From assembly GCA_963702695.1 (NCBI GenBank), contig CAVPDS010000034.1:62001-126000 (forward strand): a stretch of 64,000 nucleotides of DNA. Direction: 5' to 3'. The notes beneath the pieces are model-generated. The model made no database searches and was not told where the DNA came from. It worked only from the letters and a program-made list of their open reading frames with translations. This document shows, piece after piece, positions 1-9,681 of the stretch; position 1 is the stretch's first letter, and the number at the start of each line of letters is the position of its first letter. The translations under genes and the position numbers were made by a program. The stretch is from VAZQ01 sp963702695. GTDB lineage: Bacteria > Pseudomonadota > Alphaproteobacteria > Rhizobiales > Xanthobacteraceae.

Positions 1-196
1 ATTTGGTGATGTGGCGCGCCAGCAGCCGCGCATAGGCGTCGTAGCCGCCGCCGACCGCGCTGCCGATGAACATGCTGATCTGCCGGCCCCGATAGAAGGC
101 GGCGACGTCCTGGGCATGGCCCAGGCCTGGCAAGAGCGTGGCACACAGGCCAATGGCAATCGCTGCAAACAGTGGCAATGGCGTGCGACGTGGCAT
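1..196 (-). CDS. Bug/TctC-type solute-binding protein, N-terminal part (cut by window edge)
   Basis: Only the first 65 codons are present. They read as a signal peptide (MPRRTPL start, hydrophobic core, cleavage after GHAQ) followed by DVAAFYRGRQISMFIGS and GGGYDAYARLLARH. That is the opening of the tripartite-tricarboxylate (Bug) periplasmic binding family, in the FYxGK/R subgroup seen several more times in this window. The start ATG lies 7 bases after a GGGAGG ribosome site. It is downstream of the acyl-CoA synthetase on the same strand with a 64 bp gap, so the two are probably co-transcribed. The ligand cannot be told from the sequence; a carboxylic acid is usual for the family. Confidence 0.85.
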   Translation of the reverse strand, partial: MPRRTPLPLFAAIAIGLCATLLPGLGHAQDVAAFYRGRQISMFIGSAVGGGYDAYARLLARHITK

Positions 197-260
197 GGTT
201 TGCCCTCCCAAAACCGTCGCGATGGTGCAATTTGTGGTCGCGGCTGTAAATCCCCGTGCG

Positions 261-2363
261 TCAGTTCGCGCTGGCGAACACCGGCCGCACGTCGACGGCG
301 CGCACGCCGCCGCCCTTGGCCAGAACAATCAGCGGGTTGATCTCGAGATCGCTGAGGAGATGGCGGTGTTCGAGATAGAAGTTCGAGAGGCCGCAGATCG
401 CCGCCGCCAGCGCATCGACGTCGGCGGCCGGCTTGCCGCGAAATCCGGCCAGCAGCTTCGCGACCTTCAGTTCGCCAATCATGGCGCGGGCGTCCTCCGC
501 CGTCACCGGCAGGAGCCGAAATGCCACGTCCTTGACGAGCTCGACCAGAATGCCGCCGGCGCCGACGACCATCATCGGACCATAGAGCGGATCGGTGCGC
601 GCGCCCAAAATCATCTCAACGCCGTCGACCATCTCCTGCACGAGATAGCCCTCGATCGGCGCACCCGGAGCGGCCTTGGCAGCGGACGCAGTCAGCGCCT
701 GCGCGGCGCGCTCGACATCGGCCGTGGAGACGAGATGAAGCCGCACGCCGCCGGCTTCAGTCTTGTGGCTGATGGCGCGCGACACGATCTTGAGCGCAAC
801 CGGAAAACCGATGCGCGTCGCGGCTGCGGCCGCTTCGCTTGCCGAAGCGGCGAAAGCGCTGCGTGGCAGCGTCAAGCCATGGCGGCCCAACTCCGCCGCA
901 AAGGCCGCGCCTTGCAGATCGTCGGCGCATCCTGACGGGGACGGCAGCTCTGCAATGCTGCGTCCCTTGCGTTCGGCATAGAAGGCGAGCGCGCCGAGTG
1001 CGCGGATCACCGACGGCAGGCCTTGCAGGAACGGGAAGCCGACATCGTTCTGGAATTTCACCGTGGCCTGGTCGGTCAGGCACGCCATGCGGATGAAGCC
1101 GATCACCGGCTTGTCGGTACCGTCGGCGATGCTCTTGGTGACCGTGGGATCGCGCACGCGCTTGCCGGCTGCGGGCGTGCCGCCCCAGGCCAGCATGTCT
1201 ACGTCGGGGTCGGCCGCGACCGCGGCGCAGAGCGCGGCGTCGGCCGCATCGTTGATGGGATTGCCGGCGTCGAGCGGGTTCTTCAACGCGAGCTCGGGCG
1301 AGACCAGCGGACGCAGCCTGGCCTTGGTGGCGGCGCCGAATTCGGGCGACTCGATGCCGCCCATCTCGTCGAGATAATCAAGCAGAAGATCGACGGTGCC
1401 GCCCGAGGTGGTAACCCACCCGACGCGCGGTCCCTTCGGCAGGCGGCCGGCCTGGAACACCAGCAGCATCTCGATCATGTCATCGAGCGTCTGGCTGACC
1501 ACGATGCCATAGCGCTCGCACATGGCGGTGAAGGCGCCGTAGTCCCCGGCGATGGCGCCGGTGTGCGACTGCGCGCTATCGCGCGCCTTCTGCGACTTGC
1601 CGGTCTTGATGGCGACGATCGGCTTGCCGGCTGCGAGCGCCTTCCCTGCCGCCGCCATGAAAGCATGCGGGCGGCGAATGCCCTCGACGAACAGCGCGAT
1701 CACGCGCGTCGAATCGTCCTCGGCAAAATGATTGAGGTAATCTGCGAGGTCAACGCTGAGCTCGTTGCCGCTCGAGATCAGGTAGTTGAAGTTGACGCCG
1801 CGATGCGCGCCCATGCTGGCAATGTATTGCACCGTGCCGCCGGATTGGGTCACGAACGCCACCGAGCCGGGAGTCAGCTCGCACAGCTCCGAATTGGGAT
1901 AGCCGAAATTCTTCTCGCGCAGCGCGGTGATGCCCATGCAATTGGGGCCGCAGATGGTGAGGCCGGATCGGTCGATCAGGCCCTTCAGCGCAACGCCGCG
2001 CGCGAGGATTTCCGGATCAGTGCCTTCGCCGAGCTGGGCGGCGTAGACCGTCGCGCTCTTGAGCCCGGCGGCGACGCCGGTCTCCAGGACCTGCTGCACG
2101 GCCGGCGCGGGAATGATCACGAACGCATGCGCAGGCGGCTCCGGCAGCGAGGCGAGGTCGGGATAGCACCGGGTGCCCCATACTTCGGCGGCGCGCGGAT
2201 TCACCGGATAGATTTTCCCGGGATACCCGTAGTCGCGCAGATTGCGATAGATCTGCCCCGGCCATTTCGCGCGCTCGGAGGCGCCGACGATGGCGATCGA
2301 CGAAGGCTGGAAAAGCGGCCGTGGCGAGTTGAACGTGAGACGACCGGCGACTTGCTCTTGCAA
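261..2363 (-). CDS. Acetate-CoA ligase (ADP-forming) family acyl-CoA synthetase
   Basis: A 700-residue single-chain NDP-forming acyl-CoA synthetase. It has an N-terminal CoA-binding Rossmann domain (SIAIVGASERAKWPGQ), two ligase/succinyl-CoA-synthetase-like domains with the conserved SHTGAIAG histidine that carries phosphate in the family, and a C-terminal ATP-grasp domain ending in LEINPLIV and AVDVRPVF. These enzymes convert an organic acid, CoA and ATP to acyl-CoA, or run in reverse. I chose TTG at 2363 because GGGGGA sits 7 bases upstream; an in-frame start at 2441 would add 26 residues that do not look like the family. The gene is divergent from an enoyl-CoA hydratase and upstream of a Bug protein, suggesting activation of an imported acid followed by beta-oxidation-type steps. 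The substrate is unknown. Confidence 0.87.
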   Translation of the reverse strand: MQEQVAGRLTFNSPRPLFQPSSIAIVGASERAKWPGQIYRNLRDYGYPGKIYPVNPRAAEVWGTRCYPDLASLPEPPAHAFVIIPAPAVQQVLETGVAAGLKSATVYAAQLGEGTDPEILARGVALKGLIDRSGLTICGPNCMGITALREKNFGYPNSELCELTPGSVAFVTQSGGTVQYIASMGAHRGVNFNYLISSGNELSVDLADYLNHFAEDDSTRVIALFVEGIRRPHAFMAAAGKALAAGKPIVAIKTGKSQKARDSAQSHTGAIAGDYGAFTAMCERYGIVVSQTLDDMIEMLLVFQAGRLPKGPRVGWVTTSGGTVDLLLDYLDEMGGIESPEFGAATKARLRPLVSPELALKNPLDAGNPINDAADAALCAAVAADPDVDMLAWGGTPAAGKRVRDPTVTKSIADGTDKPVIGFIRMACLTDQATVKFQNDVGFPFLQGLPSVIRALGALAFYAERKGRSIAELPSPSGCADDLQGAAFAAELGRHGLTLPRSAFAASASEAAAAATRIGFPVALKIVSRAISHKTEAGGVRLHLVSTADVERAAQALTASAAKAAPGAPIEGYLVQEMVDGVEMILGARTDPLYGPMMVVGAGGILVELVKDVAFRLLPVTAEDARAMIGELKVAKLLAGFRGKPAADVDALAAAICGLSNFYLEHRHLLSDLEINPLIVLAKGGGVRAVDVRPVFASAN

Positions 2364-2532
2364 CGTTGTTTCCCCCTGATCCCAACCTGCGCCGACACCG
2401 TTGAGCGCGGCGTCGTGAATGATAGCAACGCGCCGCCGCACCCGGAAGCCGGATCGCCAACTGGTACCGGCCGAAGCGATCGAATAACCTTCACGGCCGC
2501 AGCGGCATGACCCGCAAGCAACAGGACGACGG

Positions 2533-3435
2533 ATGAGCTACGAGGACTTGATCTACAGCGTCGAGGACGGCATCGCGACCATCACGCTCAATCGGCCGGC
2601 GCGCATGAACGCGCTGTCGCCCAGGCTGGAAGAGGAACTGCACCGCGCGTTTGACGAGGCCGACGAAGACCGCGCTGTCCGGGTGATCATCCTGACCGGC
2701 AGCGGCAACGCCTTCTGCGCGGGCTTCGACCAGGGCGGCAACAAATCCGGACGCCGAAACTCCGATCCGGCCGGCAAGTCGATCGCCGAATTCATCGAGT
2801 ATTGCCATCGCCGGCAAGGCAAGCGCGTCGCCGACTGGGCGCACATGTGGCGCCTCGGCAAGCCGATCATCGCGGCGGTCAACGGCTGGGCGATGGGCGC
2901 GGGATTTTGGTACCAGCTCGCCGCGGACATCACGATCGCGTCCGACCAGGCGGTGTTCGCGCAGCCGGAGGTGCGTCACATCTCCAGCACGAGCTTCCTC
3001 CTCACCGCGCTCTGCGGATGGAAAGCCGCCAACCGCTGGGCGCTCACCGGCGATCACTTCGACGCGCAGGAGGCGCTGCGCATCGGCATGGTGAACGAGG
3101 TGGTGCCGCACGATCAGTTGATGGAGACGGCGCGCGCGCTGGCGAAGCGCATTGCGCTGGTGCCCGAACCGTCGGTGCGGCTCAACAAGGCAGTGGCGAT
3201 GCAGGGCATCCAGGCGGCCGGACTCCATGCGGGCCTGCTGATGGAGGGCACGCTGGGCACGCTGGCGCAGGCGTCGCACAATGAATACCGCGAGAAGCTG
3301 TTCGACGTTCACCGCACGCAGGGGGTCAAGGCCTACCTCGAGATGCGCGACGGGCCGTTCCAGCCCGAGCCGATGGGGCCGCGCTCGGCAAAGGGGCGGC
3401 AGCAGCGGGCGAAGGGCACGCCGTCTTCGTCCTGA
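2533..3435 (+). CDS. Enoyl-CoA hydratase/isomerase family protein
   Basis: A 300-residue crotonase-fold protein. The N-terminus has the family pattern ITLNRPARMNALSP, the first oxyanion-hole segment is AFCAGFDQGG, and the second is AVNGWAMGAGFWYQLAADI followed by FAQPEVRHISSTSF. The usual catalytic Glu positions are not clear, so hydratase activity is not assured; other crotonase reactions are possible. The C-terminus has a basic tail (about residues 280-300). The start ATG follows GGACGACGG. It is transcribed away from the ADP-forming acyl-CoA synthetase across a 169 bp gap, so a shared regulatory region is likely. It is longer than the usual 260 residues of the family because of an internal insertion around residues 77-95 and the tail. 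Confidence 0.85.
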   Translation: MSYEDLIYSVEDGIATITLNRPARMNALSPRLEEELHRAFDEADEDRAVRVIILTGSGNAFCAGFDQGGNKSGRRNSDPAGKSIAEFIEYCHRRQGKRVADWAHMWRLGKPIIAAVNGWAMGAGFWYQLAADITIASDQAVFAQPEVRHISSTSFLLTALCGWKAANRWALTGDHFDAQEALRIGMVNEVVPHDQLMETARALAKRIALVPEPSVRLNKAVAMQGIQAAGLHAGLLMEGTLGTLAQASHNEYREKLFDVHRTQGVKAYLEMRDGPFQPEPMGPRSAKGRQQRAKGTPSSS

Positions 3436-3540
3436 AGGCGCGCAAGGCGCCAAGCGCAGCGACGGCCGTGCTCATTCCTTGTGCACGGGGATTGGTCGGC
3501 GGCCAGCCCGGCCACCGAATCGGCACAGACGCAGATCACT

Positions 3541-3557
3541 TGGCTAGTTTCTAGCCA
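3541..3557. promoter_or_regulatory. Perfect inverted repeat, possible operator
   Basis: TGGCTAGTTTCTAGCCA has 7-base perfect arms and a 3-base loop. It lies about 220 bp upstream of the sigma-54 element, a normal distance for an enhancer-type activator site, but it does not match the usual NtrC site. It has no T run, so a terminator for the preceding hydratase gene is less likely. Confidence 0.4.
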
Positions 3558-3761
3558 GTGGCGCCTACGGCAAATAAGCGAGCCATTTCTATCACTCTAC
3601 CCGCCAGGACCGTCGCGCCGCGACGGGCCTATTGCGACCAACTGCGCAAAACATGGGCGAAGTGGACGCATCCTGGGCTGCCGGTATTGCCGCGCCTGCA
3701 GCGATCTCCAGCCGGAACGGAATAACGATCGTTTATCAGCGGCTTAGCACCGCCCGTCCCT

Positions 3762-3776
3762 TGGCATGCTCCTTGC
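3762..3776 (+). promoter_or_regulatory. Sigma-54 (RpoN) -24/-12 promoter for urtA
   Basis: The sequence TGGCATGCTCCTTGC matches the RpoN consensus TGGCAYG-N4-TTGC, with the GG and GC dinucleotides exactly 12 bases apart. It is on the same strand as urtA and ends 63 bp before its start codon. RpoN promoters are typical for nitrogen-scavenging genes controlled by NtrC, so the whole urt-ure run is probably induced under nitrogen limitation. The match is seen directly; the regulation is inferred. Confidence 0.8.
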
Positions 3777-3839
3777 GAACCGCTGCCATGCGAGCCGGTG
3801 CCGGGCCGATCGCGCGCGTCAACAGATGAGGATATCGAG

Positions 3840-5150
3840 ATGCTCCATTCTCCCCGCGCGGTCGCCCTGCGACCGCTGTTTCGCCATTGGATCGCCGCCG
3901 CCGCTGCTCTCCTGTTGGCGCTGCTGGCCGCCGCGCCCGCCAAGGCGCAGGACACCATCAAGATCGGCATCCTTCATTCGCTCTCCGGCACCATGGCCAT
4001 CAGCGAGACGACGCTGAAGGACGTGATGCTCATGCTCATCGACGAGCAGAACAAGAAGGGCGGCCTGCTCGGCAAGAAGCTCGAAGCCGTCGTCGTCGAC
4101 CCGCGCTCCGACTGGCCGACCTACGCCGAGAAGGCGCGCGAACTGATCACCAAGGACAAGGTCGCGGTCGTGTTCGGCTGCTGGACCTCGGTGTCCCGCA
4201 AATCGGTGCTCCCCGTCTTCAAGGAGCTTGATTCGATCCTGTTCTACCCGGTGCAATATGAAGGCGAGGAGAGCGAGCGCAACGTCTTCTACACCGGCGC
4301 CGCGCCGAACCAGCAGGCGATCCCGGCCGTCGACTACCTGATGAAGGAAGAGAAAGTGACGCGTTGGGTGCTCGCCGGCACCGACTACGTCTATCCGCGC
4401 ACCACCAACAAGATCCTCGAGGCCTATCTCAAGCAGAAGGGCGTCAAGGATGCCGACATCATGATCAACTACACCCCGTTCGGCCATTCCGACTTCCAGA
4501 CCATCGTGTCCGACATCAAGAAGTTCGGATCGGCCGGCAAGAAGACCGCGGTAGTGTCGACGATCAACGGCGACGCCAACGTGCCGTTCTACAAGGAGCT
4601 CGGCAACCAGGGCATCAAAGCCACGCAAATCCCGGTGGTCGCCTTCTCGGTCGGCGAGGAAGAACTCGCGGGCCTCGATACCAAGCCGCTGCTCGGGCAT
4701 CTCGCGGCGTGGAATTACTTCGAATCGATCAAGTCGCCGATCAACGCCAAGTTCATCAAGGACTGGCACACCTTCATCAAGAACGACAAGCGCGTCACCA
4801 ACGATCCGATGGAAGCGCACTTCATCGGCTTCAACATGTGGGTGAAGGCGGTCGAGAAGGTGAAGTCGACCGATCCCGACAAGGTGATCGACGCACTCCC
4901 CGGCATCGAAGCGCCGAACCTCACCGGCGGAACCTCCAAGATGCTGCCGAACCACCACATCACCAAGCCGGTCTTAATCGGCGAAGTCCGCGGCGACGGC
5001 CAGTTCGACGTCGTGTGGAAGACCCCGGGCCTGGTGCCGGGCGACGCGTGGTCGAACTACCTCGAAGGCTCGAAGGACCTCGAAGCCGACTGGGTCAAGC
5101 TCAAGTGCGGCAACTACAATAAAGTGACGAAGAAGTGCGGCGGAGCCTGA
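3840..5150 (+). CDS. urtA: Urea ABC transporter substrate-binding protein
   Basis: A 436-residue periplasmic binding protein of the UrtA family within the branched-chain amino-acid type (type I fold). A signal peptide ends near AAPAKAQ; the mature protein begins DTIKIGILHSLSGTMAISET, which is characteristic of UrtA, followed by VFGCWTSVSRKSVLPVF and LFYPVQYEGEES. I chose ATG at 3840 because it gives a proper signal peptide; a GTG at 3798 would add 14 unlikely residues. It is the first gene of the run urtABCDE-ureDABCEFG and delivers urea to the UrtBC membrane pair. Expression is probably driven by the sigma-54 promoter just upstream. Confidence 0.95.
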   Translation: MLHSPRAVALRPLFRHWIAAAAALLLALLAAAPAKAQDTIKIGILHSLSGTMAISETTLKDVMLMLIDEQNKKGGLLGKKLEAVVVDPRSDWPTYAEKARELITKDKVAVVFGCWTSVSRKSVLPVFKELDSILFYPVQYEGEESERNVFYTGAAPNQQAIPAVDYLMKEEKVTRWVLAGTDYVYPRTTNKILEAYLKQKGVKDADIMINYTPFGHSDFQTIVSDIKKFGSAGKKTAVVSTINGDANVPFYKELGNQGIKATQIPVVAFSVGEEELAGLDTKPLLGHLAAWNYFESIKSPINAKFIKDWHTFIKNDKRVTNDPMEAHFIGFNMWVKAVEKVKSTDPDKVIDALPGIEAPNLTGGTSKMLPNHHITKPVLIGEVRGDGQFDVVWKTPGLVPGDAWSNYLEGSKDLEADWVKLKCGNYNKVTKKCGGA

Positions 5151-5218
5151 GGGAATTACCGAAGCCTACACGGGAGGCGGCCAACGCCGCCCCCCTCCTT
5201 GGAATGCCGGGAGAGATC

Positions 5219-6832
5219 ATGCGTGCCGTCTGCGATCGTTTGATCGCGCTCCTTTTTGCGCTCGGCTTGCTGGTGACGTTTGCGCCGGACCTCCACGCCG
5301 GCTCGTACGAAGACGCGGTCGCGCGCTTTACCGCCGACAACTTCGACGACACCATCGAAGGCATCAACGCCATCACCGCCAGCGGCAATCCGCTCGCCGC
5401 GACCGTGATCACCGCGCTGCAGGACGGGAAGCTCCTGTTCAGCGCCGAAAAAATGGTCGTCCTCATCCAGGTCCCGCCCGATCGGCTGATCGACGCCGCG
5501 ACCGGCAAGCCGTTCGCCGCCGATGCGCCCGCGGATCTCGCTCCAGTGCGGGTCAACAATCGCCTGCGGCGGGAAATAGAGGCTGCTCTCGGCAGCCTGA
5601 CGCTGATGGCTCCCGATCCGGCGAAACGTCTCGAAGCCGCGCAGGCGGTGTTCCAGTCGCGCGACGCCAATGCCTTGCCCGCGCTTGAACAGGCGCTCGC
5701 CCGCGAAAGCGATCCAAAGGTTAAGCAGGCGCTGACCGAGGCGCGCGCGGCGGTCGTCCTTAACCTCGACTCCGCCACAGACGCCGACAAGATCACCGCT
5801 ATCAACGTGATCCGCCAGCGTGCCGACCAGGATTCGCTCGCTTTGCTCGGCAGCCTCCCGACCGACAGTTCACCTGCGGTGAAGAACGCTGCGGCCGACG
5901 CTCGCGCGTCGATCGGGAAAGGTTTAGCGCTTTGGAGCACGGCGCAGAACGCCTGGTACGGTCTCTCGCTCGGTTCGGTGCTGGCGCTCGCCGCGATCGG
6001 ACTCGCCATCACCTTCGGGGTGATGGGCGTCATCAACATGGCGCACGGCGAGATGGTGATGCTCGGGGCCTACACGACCTTCGTCGTGCAGGAATTGATC
6101 CGCGCGAACAGCCCGGCGCTGTTCGATTACTCGCTTTTCATCGCGATCCCGCTGGCGTTCTTGGTTGCCGGCGCGGTTGGCATCCTGGTCGAGCGCAGCA
6201 TCATCCGCTTCCTCTACGGCCGCCCGCTGGAGACGCTGCTCGCAACCTGGGGCCTGTCGCTGATCCTGCAACAGGCCGTGCGCACGGCCTTTGGCCCCAG
6301 CAACCGCGAAGTCGGCGCGCCCTCCTGGATGAGCGGGGCGTTCGAAGTCGGGCACATGACCATCACCTATGGCCGGCTCTGGATCATCGTATTCACGCTG
6401 CTGGTATTCCTCGCACTGCTGGCGCTGCTCCGGCTCACCCGCCTCGGCCTTGAAATGCGCGCCGTCACCCAGAACCGCGCCATGGCGGCGTCGATGGGCA
6501 TTCGCACCGGCCGCATCGACGCGCTCACCTTCGGGCTCGGCTCCGGCATCGCCGGCATCGCCGGCGTGGCGCTGTCGCAGATCGACAACGTGAGCCCCAA
6601 TCTCGGCCAGGGCTACATCATCGACTCGTTCATGGTGGTGGTGTTCGGCGGCGTCGGAAATCTCTGGGGCACGCTGGTCGGCGCGTTCACGCTCGGCATC
6701 GCCAACAAGTTCCTGGAGCCGTTCGCCGGCGCGGTGCTCGGCAAGATCACGATCCTCGTCCTGATCATTCTCTTCATCCAGAAACGGCCGCGCGGCCTGT
6801 TCGCACTCAAAGGACGGGCAGTCGAAGCATGA
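5219..6832 (+). CDS. urtB: Urea ABC transporter permease UrtB
   Basis: A 537-residue LivH-type permease with the long periplasmic N-terminal extension typical of UrtB (about residues 25-255, led by a signal-like segment). The membrane domain begins near SLGSVLALAAIGLAI and contains GVMGVINMAHGEMVMLGAY, the usual LivH/UrtB motif; the C-terminus has VVFGGVGNLWGTLVGA. The ATG at 5219 follows GGGAGAG and gives a plausible leader; in-frame upstream starts at 5204 or 5135 are possible but would overlap urtA. It pairs with UrtC to form the channel. Confidence 0.93.
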   Translation: MRAVCDRLIALLFALGLLVTFAPDLHAGSYEDAVARFTADNFDDTIEGINAITASGNPLAATVITALQDGKLLFSAEKMVVLIQVPPDRLIDAATGKPFAADAPADLAPVRVNNRLRREIEAALGSLTLMAPDPAKRLEAAQAVFQSRDANALPALEQALARESDPKVKQALTEARAAVVLNLDSATDADKITAINVIRQRADQDSLALLGSLPTDSSPAVKNAAADARASIGKGLALWSTAQNAWYGLSLGSVLALAAIGLAITFGVMGVINMAHGEMVMLGAYTTFVVQELIRANSPALFDYSLFIAIPLAFLVAGAVGILVERSIIRFLYGRPLETLLATWGLSLILQQAVRTAFGPSNREVGAPSWMSGAFEVGHMTITYGRLWIIVFTLLVFLALLALLRLTRLGLEMRAVTQNRAMAASMGIRTGRIDALTFGLGSGIAGIAGVALSQIDNVSPNLGQGYIIDSFMVVVFGGVGNLWGTLVGAFTLGIANKFLEPFAGAVLGKITILVLIILFIQKRPRGLFALKGRAVEA

Positions 6833-6851
6833 ACACAACGTTTCCTTCTCT

Positions 6852-6984
6852 CAACCTCCCCTTGCAACGGGGAGGTCGATCGCGAAGCGATCGGGTGGGG
6901 GTCCCGTCCGCAGCAATGATGGCGCACGACCCCCCACCGGGCTCGCTGCGCTCGCCGACCTCCCCTTTGCAGGGAGAGGTCAAG
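6852..6984. repeat. Imperfect long inverted repeat inside the urt operon (urtB-urtC gap)
   Basis: The 178 bp gap between urtB and urtC is filled by two arms of about 53-57 bp (6852-6904 and 6928-6984) that are imperfect reverse complements. Each arm itself holds a small hairpin: CCTCCCC-TTGCAAC-GGGGAGG on the left and ACCTCCCCTTTGCAGGGAGAGGT on the right, plus a purine/pyrimidine block with GGTGGGGGTC. This looks like an intergenic palindromic repeat unit that has landed in the operon. It could form a strong RNA fold and affect the UrtB:UrtC ratio. Confidence 0.75.
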
Positions 6985-7010
6985 GGACGGCATTCCGCAG
7001 GACTGCGCGC

Positions 7011-8192
7011 ATGAAGGGGTTATTTCTTCTCACACGCGCGCTCGATCGCGGCGCCCTCGCCTTCCTCGCGGTGCTGGCCGCCATCGCGGTCGCCGTGCCG
7101 CTGCTCAACCTTCTGATGCCGCCGAGTTCGCCGTACTATCTGTCGAGCTATTTCGTCGCCCTGTTCGGCAAATACATCTGCTACGCCCTTCTAGCCCTTT
7201 CGGTTGATCTGATCTGGGGCTATTGCGGCATCCTCTCGCTCGGCCACGGCGCCTTCTTCGCGCTCGGCGGCTACGCGATGGGCATGTACCTGATGCGGCA
7301 GATCGGCACGCGCGGCGTCTACGCCAATCCGATCCTGCCGGACTTCATGGTGTTCCTGAACTGGGACCACCTGCCGCCCTATTGGTACGGATTCCAGCAC
7401 TTTCCCTATGCGCTCTTGATGATCGTGCTGGTGCCGGGGGCGCTCGCCTTCGTGTTCGGCTGGTTCGCGTTCCGCTCACGGGTGACGGGGGTCTATCTCT
7501 CGATCATCACCCAGGCGCTCACGTTCGCGCTGATGCTCGGCTTCTTCCGCAATGATTTCGGCTTCGGCGGCAACAACGGGCTGACGGACTACAAGGACAT
7601 CCTCGGCTTCAATGTGCAGTCGCAAGGAACGCGCGCCGCGCTGTTCGCGATCTCGGTCGTCGCGCTGATGATCGGATTCATGATCTGCCGCACGGTCGTC
7701 AACTCCAAGCTCGGCAAGGTCCTGATCGCGATCCGCGACGCCGAGTCGCGCACGCGCTTCCTCGGCTATCGCGTCGAATCCTACAAGCTGTTCGTGTTCA
7801 CGCTCTCCGCCTGCATGGCCGGCGTTGCCGGCTCGCTCTATGTGCCGCAGGTCGGCATCATCAATCCGAGCGAATTCTCGCCCGGCAACTCGATCGAAGC
7901 GGTGATCTGGGTCGCGGTCGGGGGGCGCGGCACGCTGATCGGCGCGGTGCTCGGGGCCGTGCTCGTGAACTACGGCAAGACCTACTTCACCACCGGCGTA
8001 CTCGCGCCCTATTGGCTGTTTCTCCTGGGCGGCCTGTTCATCGCGGTGACGCTGTTCCTGCCGCGCGGCATCGTCGGCACGATCCGCTACGGCTGGGAGG
8101 GCTGGCGAGGCCGGCGCAGTACGCTGCGCGAGGCCGGCGTCGACGCCGAGCCGCCAGCCGCTGCCGAGCCTGCCCGACATGCAGCGGAGTGA
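7011..8192 (+). CDS. urtC: Urea ABC transporter permease UrtC
   Basis: A 393-residue LivM-type permease. After an N-terminal membrane helix the family motif LIWGYCGILSLGHGAFFALGGYAMGMY is present (around residues 70-97), followed by FGFGGNNGLTDYKDILGF and the conserved DAESRTRFLGYRVESYK EAA-type loop and GSLYVPQVGIINPSEFSP. The Ala/Pro-rich tail (EPPAAAEPARHAAE) is not part of the membrane domain. It starts 178 bp after urtB, separated by an inverted-repeat element, and ends 5 bp before urtD. Confidence 0.94.
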   Translation: MKGLFLLTRALDRGALAFLAVLAAIAVAVPLLNLLMPPSSPYYLSSYFVALFGKYICYALLALSVDLIWGYCGILSLGHGAFFALGGYAMGMYLMRQIGTRGVYANPILPDFMVFLNWDHLPPYWYGFQHFPYALLMIVLVPGALAFVFGWFAFRSRVTGVYLSIITQALTFALMLGFFRNDFGFGGNNGLTDYKDILGFNVQSQGTRAALFAISVVALMIGFMICRTVVNSKLGKVLIAIRDAESRTRFLGYRVESYKLFVFTLSACMAGVAGSLYVPQVGIINPSEFSPGNSIEAVIWVAVGGRGTLIGAVLGAVLVNYGKTYFTTGVLAPYWLFLLGGLFIAVTLFLPRGIVGTIRYGWEGWRGRRSTLREAGVDAEPPAAAEPARHAAE

Positions 8193-8197
8193 CCGGC

Positions 8198-8950
<753 letters not shown>

Positions 8951-8951
8951 C

Positions 8952-9647
8952 ATGCTCAACGTCAACGCCATCGATCTGCACTACGGCGCGGCGCAGGCGC
9001 TGCGCGGCGTCTCGCTCATGGCCGAGCCGGGCAAGGTGACTTGCGTGCTCGGCCGCAACGGCGTCGGCAAGACCAGCCTCCTGCGCGCGCTCGTCGGCCA
9101 GCATCCGATCAGCAGCGGCGAGATCACCTTCGAGGGCGCCGACATCACCCGGCTGCGGCCCTATGAGCGGGCGCGCCGCGGCATCGCTTACGTGCCGCAG
9201 GGCCGCGAGATTTTTCCGCTGCTCTCGGTCGAAGAGAACCTCAAGACCGGCTTCGCGCCGCTCAAGCGCGACGAGCGCGAGATCCCGGACGACGTATTTT
9301 CGCTGTTTCCGGTGTTGAACGACATGCTGGGGCGGCGCGGAGGCGATCTGTCGGGGGGCCAGCAGCAGCAGCTCGCGATCGGCAGAGCGCTTGTCATGCG
9401 ACCGCGGCTGCTGCTGCTGGACGAGCCGACCGAGGGCATTCAGCCCTCGATCATCAAGGACATCGGCGGCGCCATCACATACCTGCGCAATCTTGGAAAA
9501 ATCGCCGTGGTCCTGGTCGAGCAGTATCTCGACTTTGCGCGCGAGCTTGGAGATTATTTCGCGGTGATGGACCGCGGCTCGGTGGTCTATTCCTGCAGCC
9601 GCGCCGACATCGACGAGGCGGCGCTCAAGCGGGCGCTCGCCATCTGA
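8952..9647 (+). CDS. urtE: Urea ABC transporter ATP-binding protein UrtE
   Basis: A 231-residue LivF-type ATPase. Walker A is GRNGVGKTS, the Q-loop region reads IAYVPQGREIFPLLSVEENL, the signature is LSGGQQQQLAIGRAL, and Walker B is LLLLDEPTEGIQPSI. The ATG is one base after the urtD stop, so translation is coupled. It completes the five-gene importer; the urease accessory gene ureD follows within 35 bp, so uptake and hydrolysis are co-transcribed. Confidence 0.95.
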   Translation: MLNVNAIDLHYGAAQALRGVSLMAEPGKVTCVLGRNGVGKTSLLRALVGQHPISSGEITFEGADITRLRPYERARRGIAYVPQGREIFPLLSVEENLKTGFAPLKRDEREIPDDVFSLFPVLNDMLGRRGGDLSGGQQQQLAIGRALVMRPRLLLLDEPTEGIQPSIIKDIGGAITYLRNLGKIAVVLVEQYLDFARELGDYFAVMDRGSVVYSCSRADIDEAALKRALAI

Positions 9648-9681
9648 AGGCTTGCGGCAGCGATCGTTTGGGGGAAGGCAT

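Larger units (their letters stand above)
3436..3839 (+). promoter_or_regulatory. 404 bp regulatory region upstream of the urea operon
   Basis: No gene is seen here. Two structures stand out. A perfect inverted repeat TGGCTAG-TTT-CTAGCCA lies at 3541-3557 and could be an operator. A sigma-54 type -24/-12 element lies at 3762-3776. Upstream A+T content is higher than in the genes, as expected for a regulated promoter region. I did not find a convincing full NtrC palindrome by eye. Confidence 0.6.

Noticed and set aside
138..935. 265-codon plus-strand open frame near the left edge
   Set aside because: Antisense to the Bug and acyl-CoA synthetase genes, with no domain and a composition typical of antisense frames in GC-rich DNA.
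1023..2510. 495-codon plus-strand open frame opposite the acyl-CoA synthetase
   Set aside because: Mirror of the real minus-strand gene, with no family features.
3541..3557. Inverted repeat as a rho-independent terminator of the hydratase gene
   Set aside because: The stem is only 7 bp, not GC-rich enough, and no T run follows.
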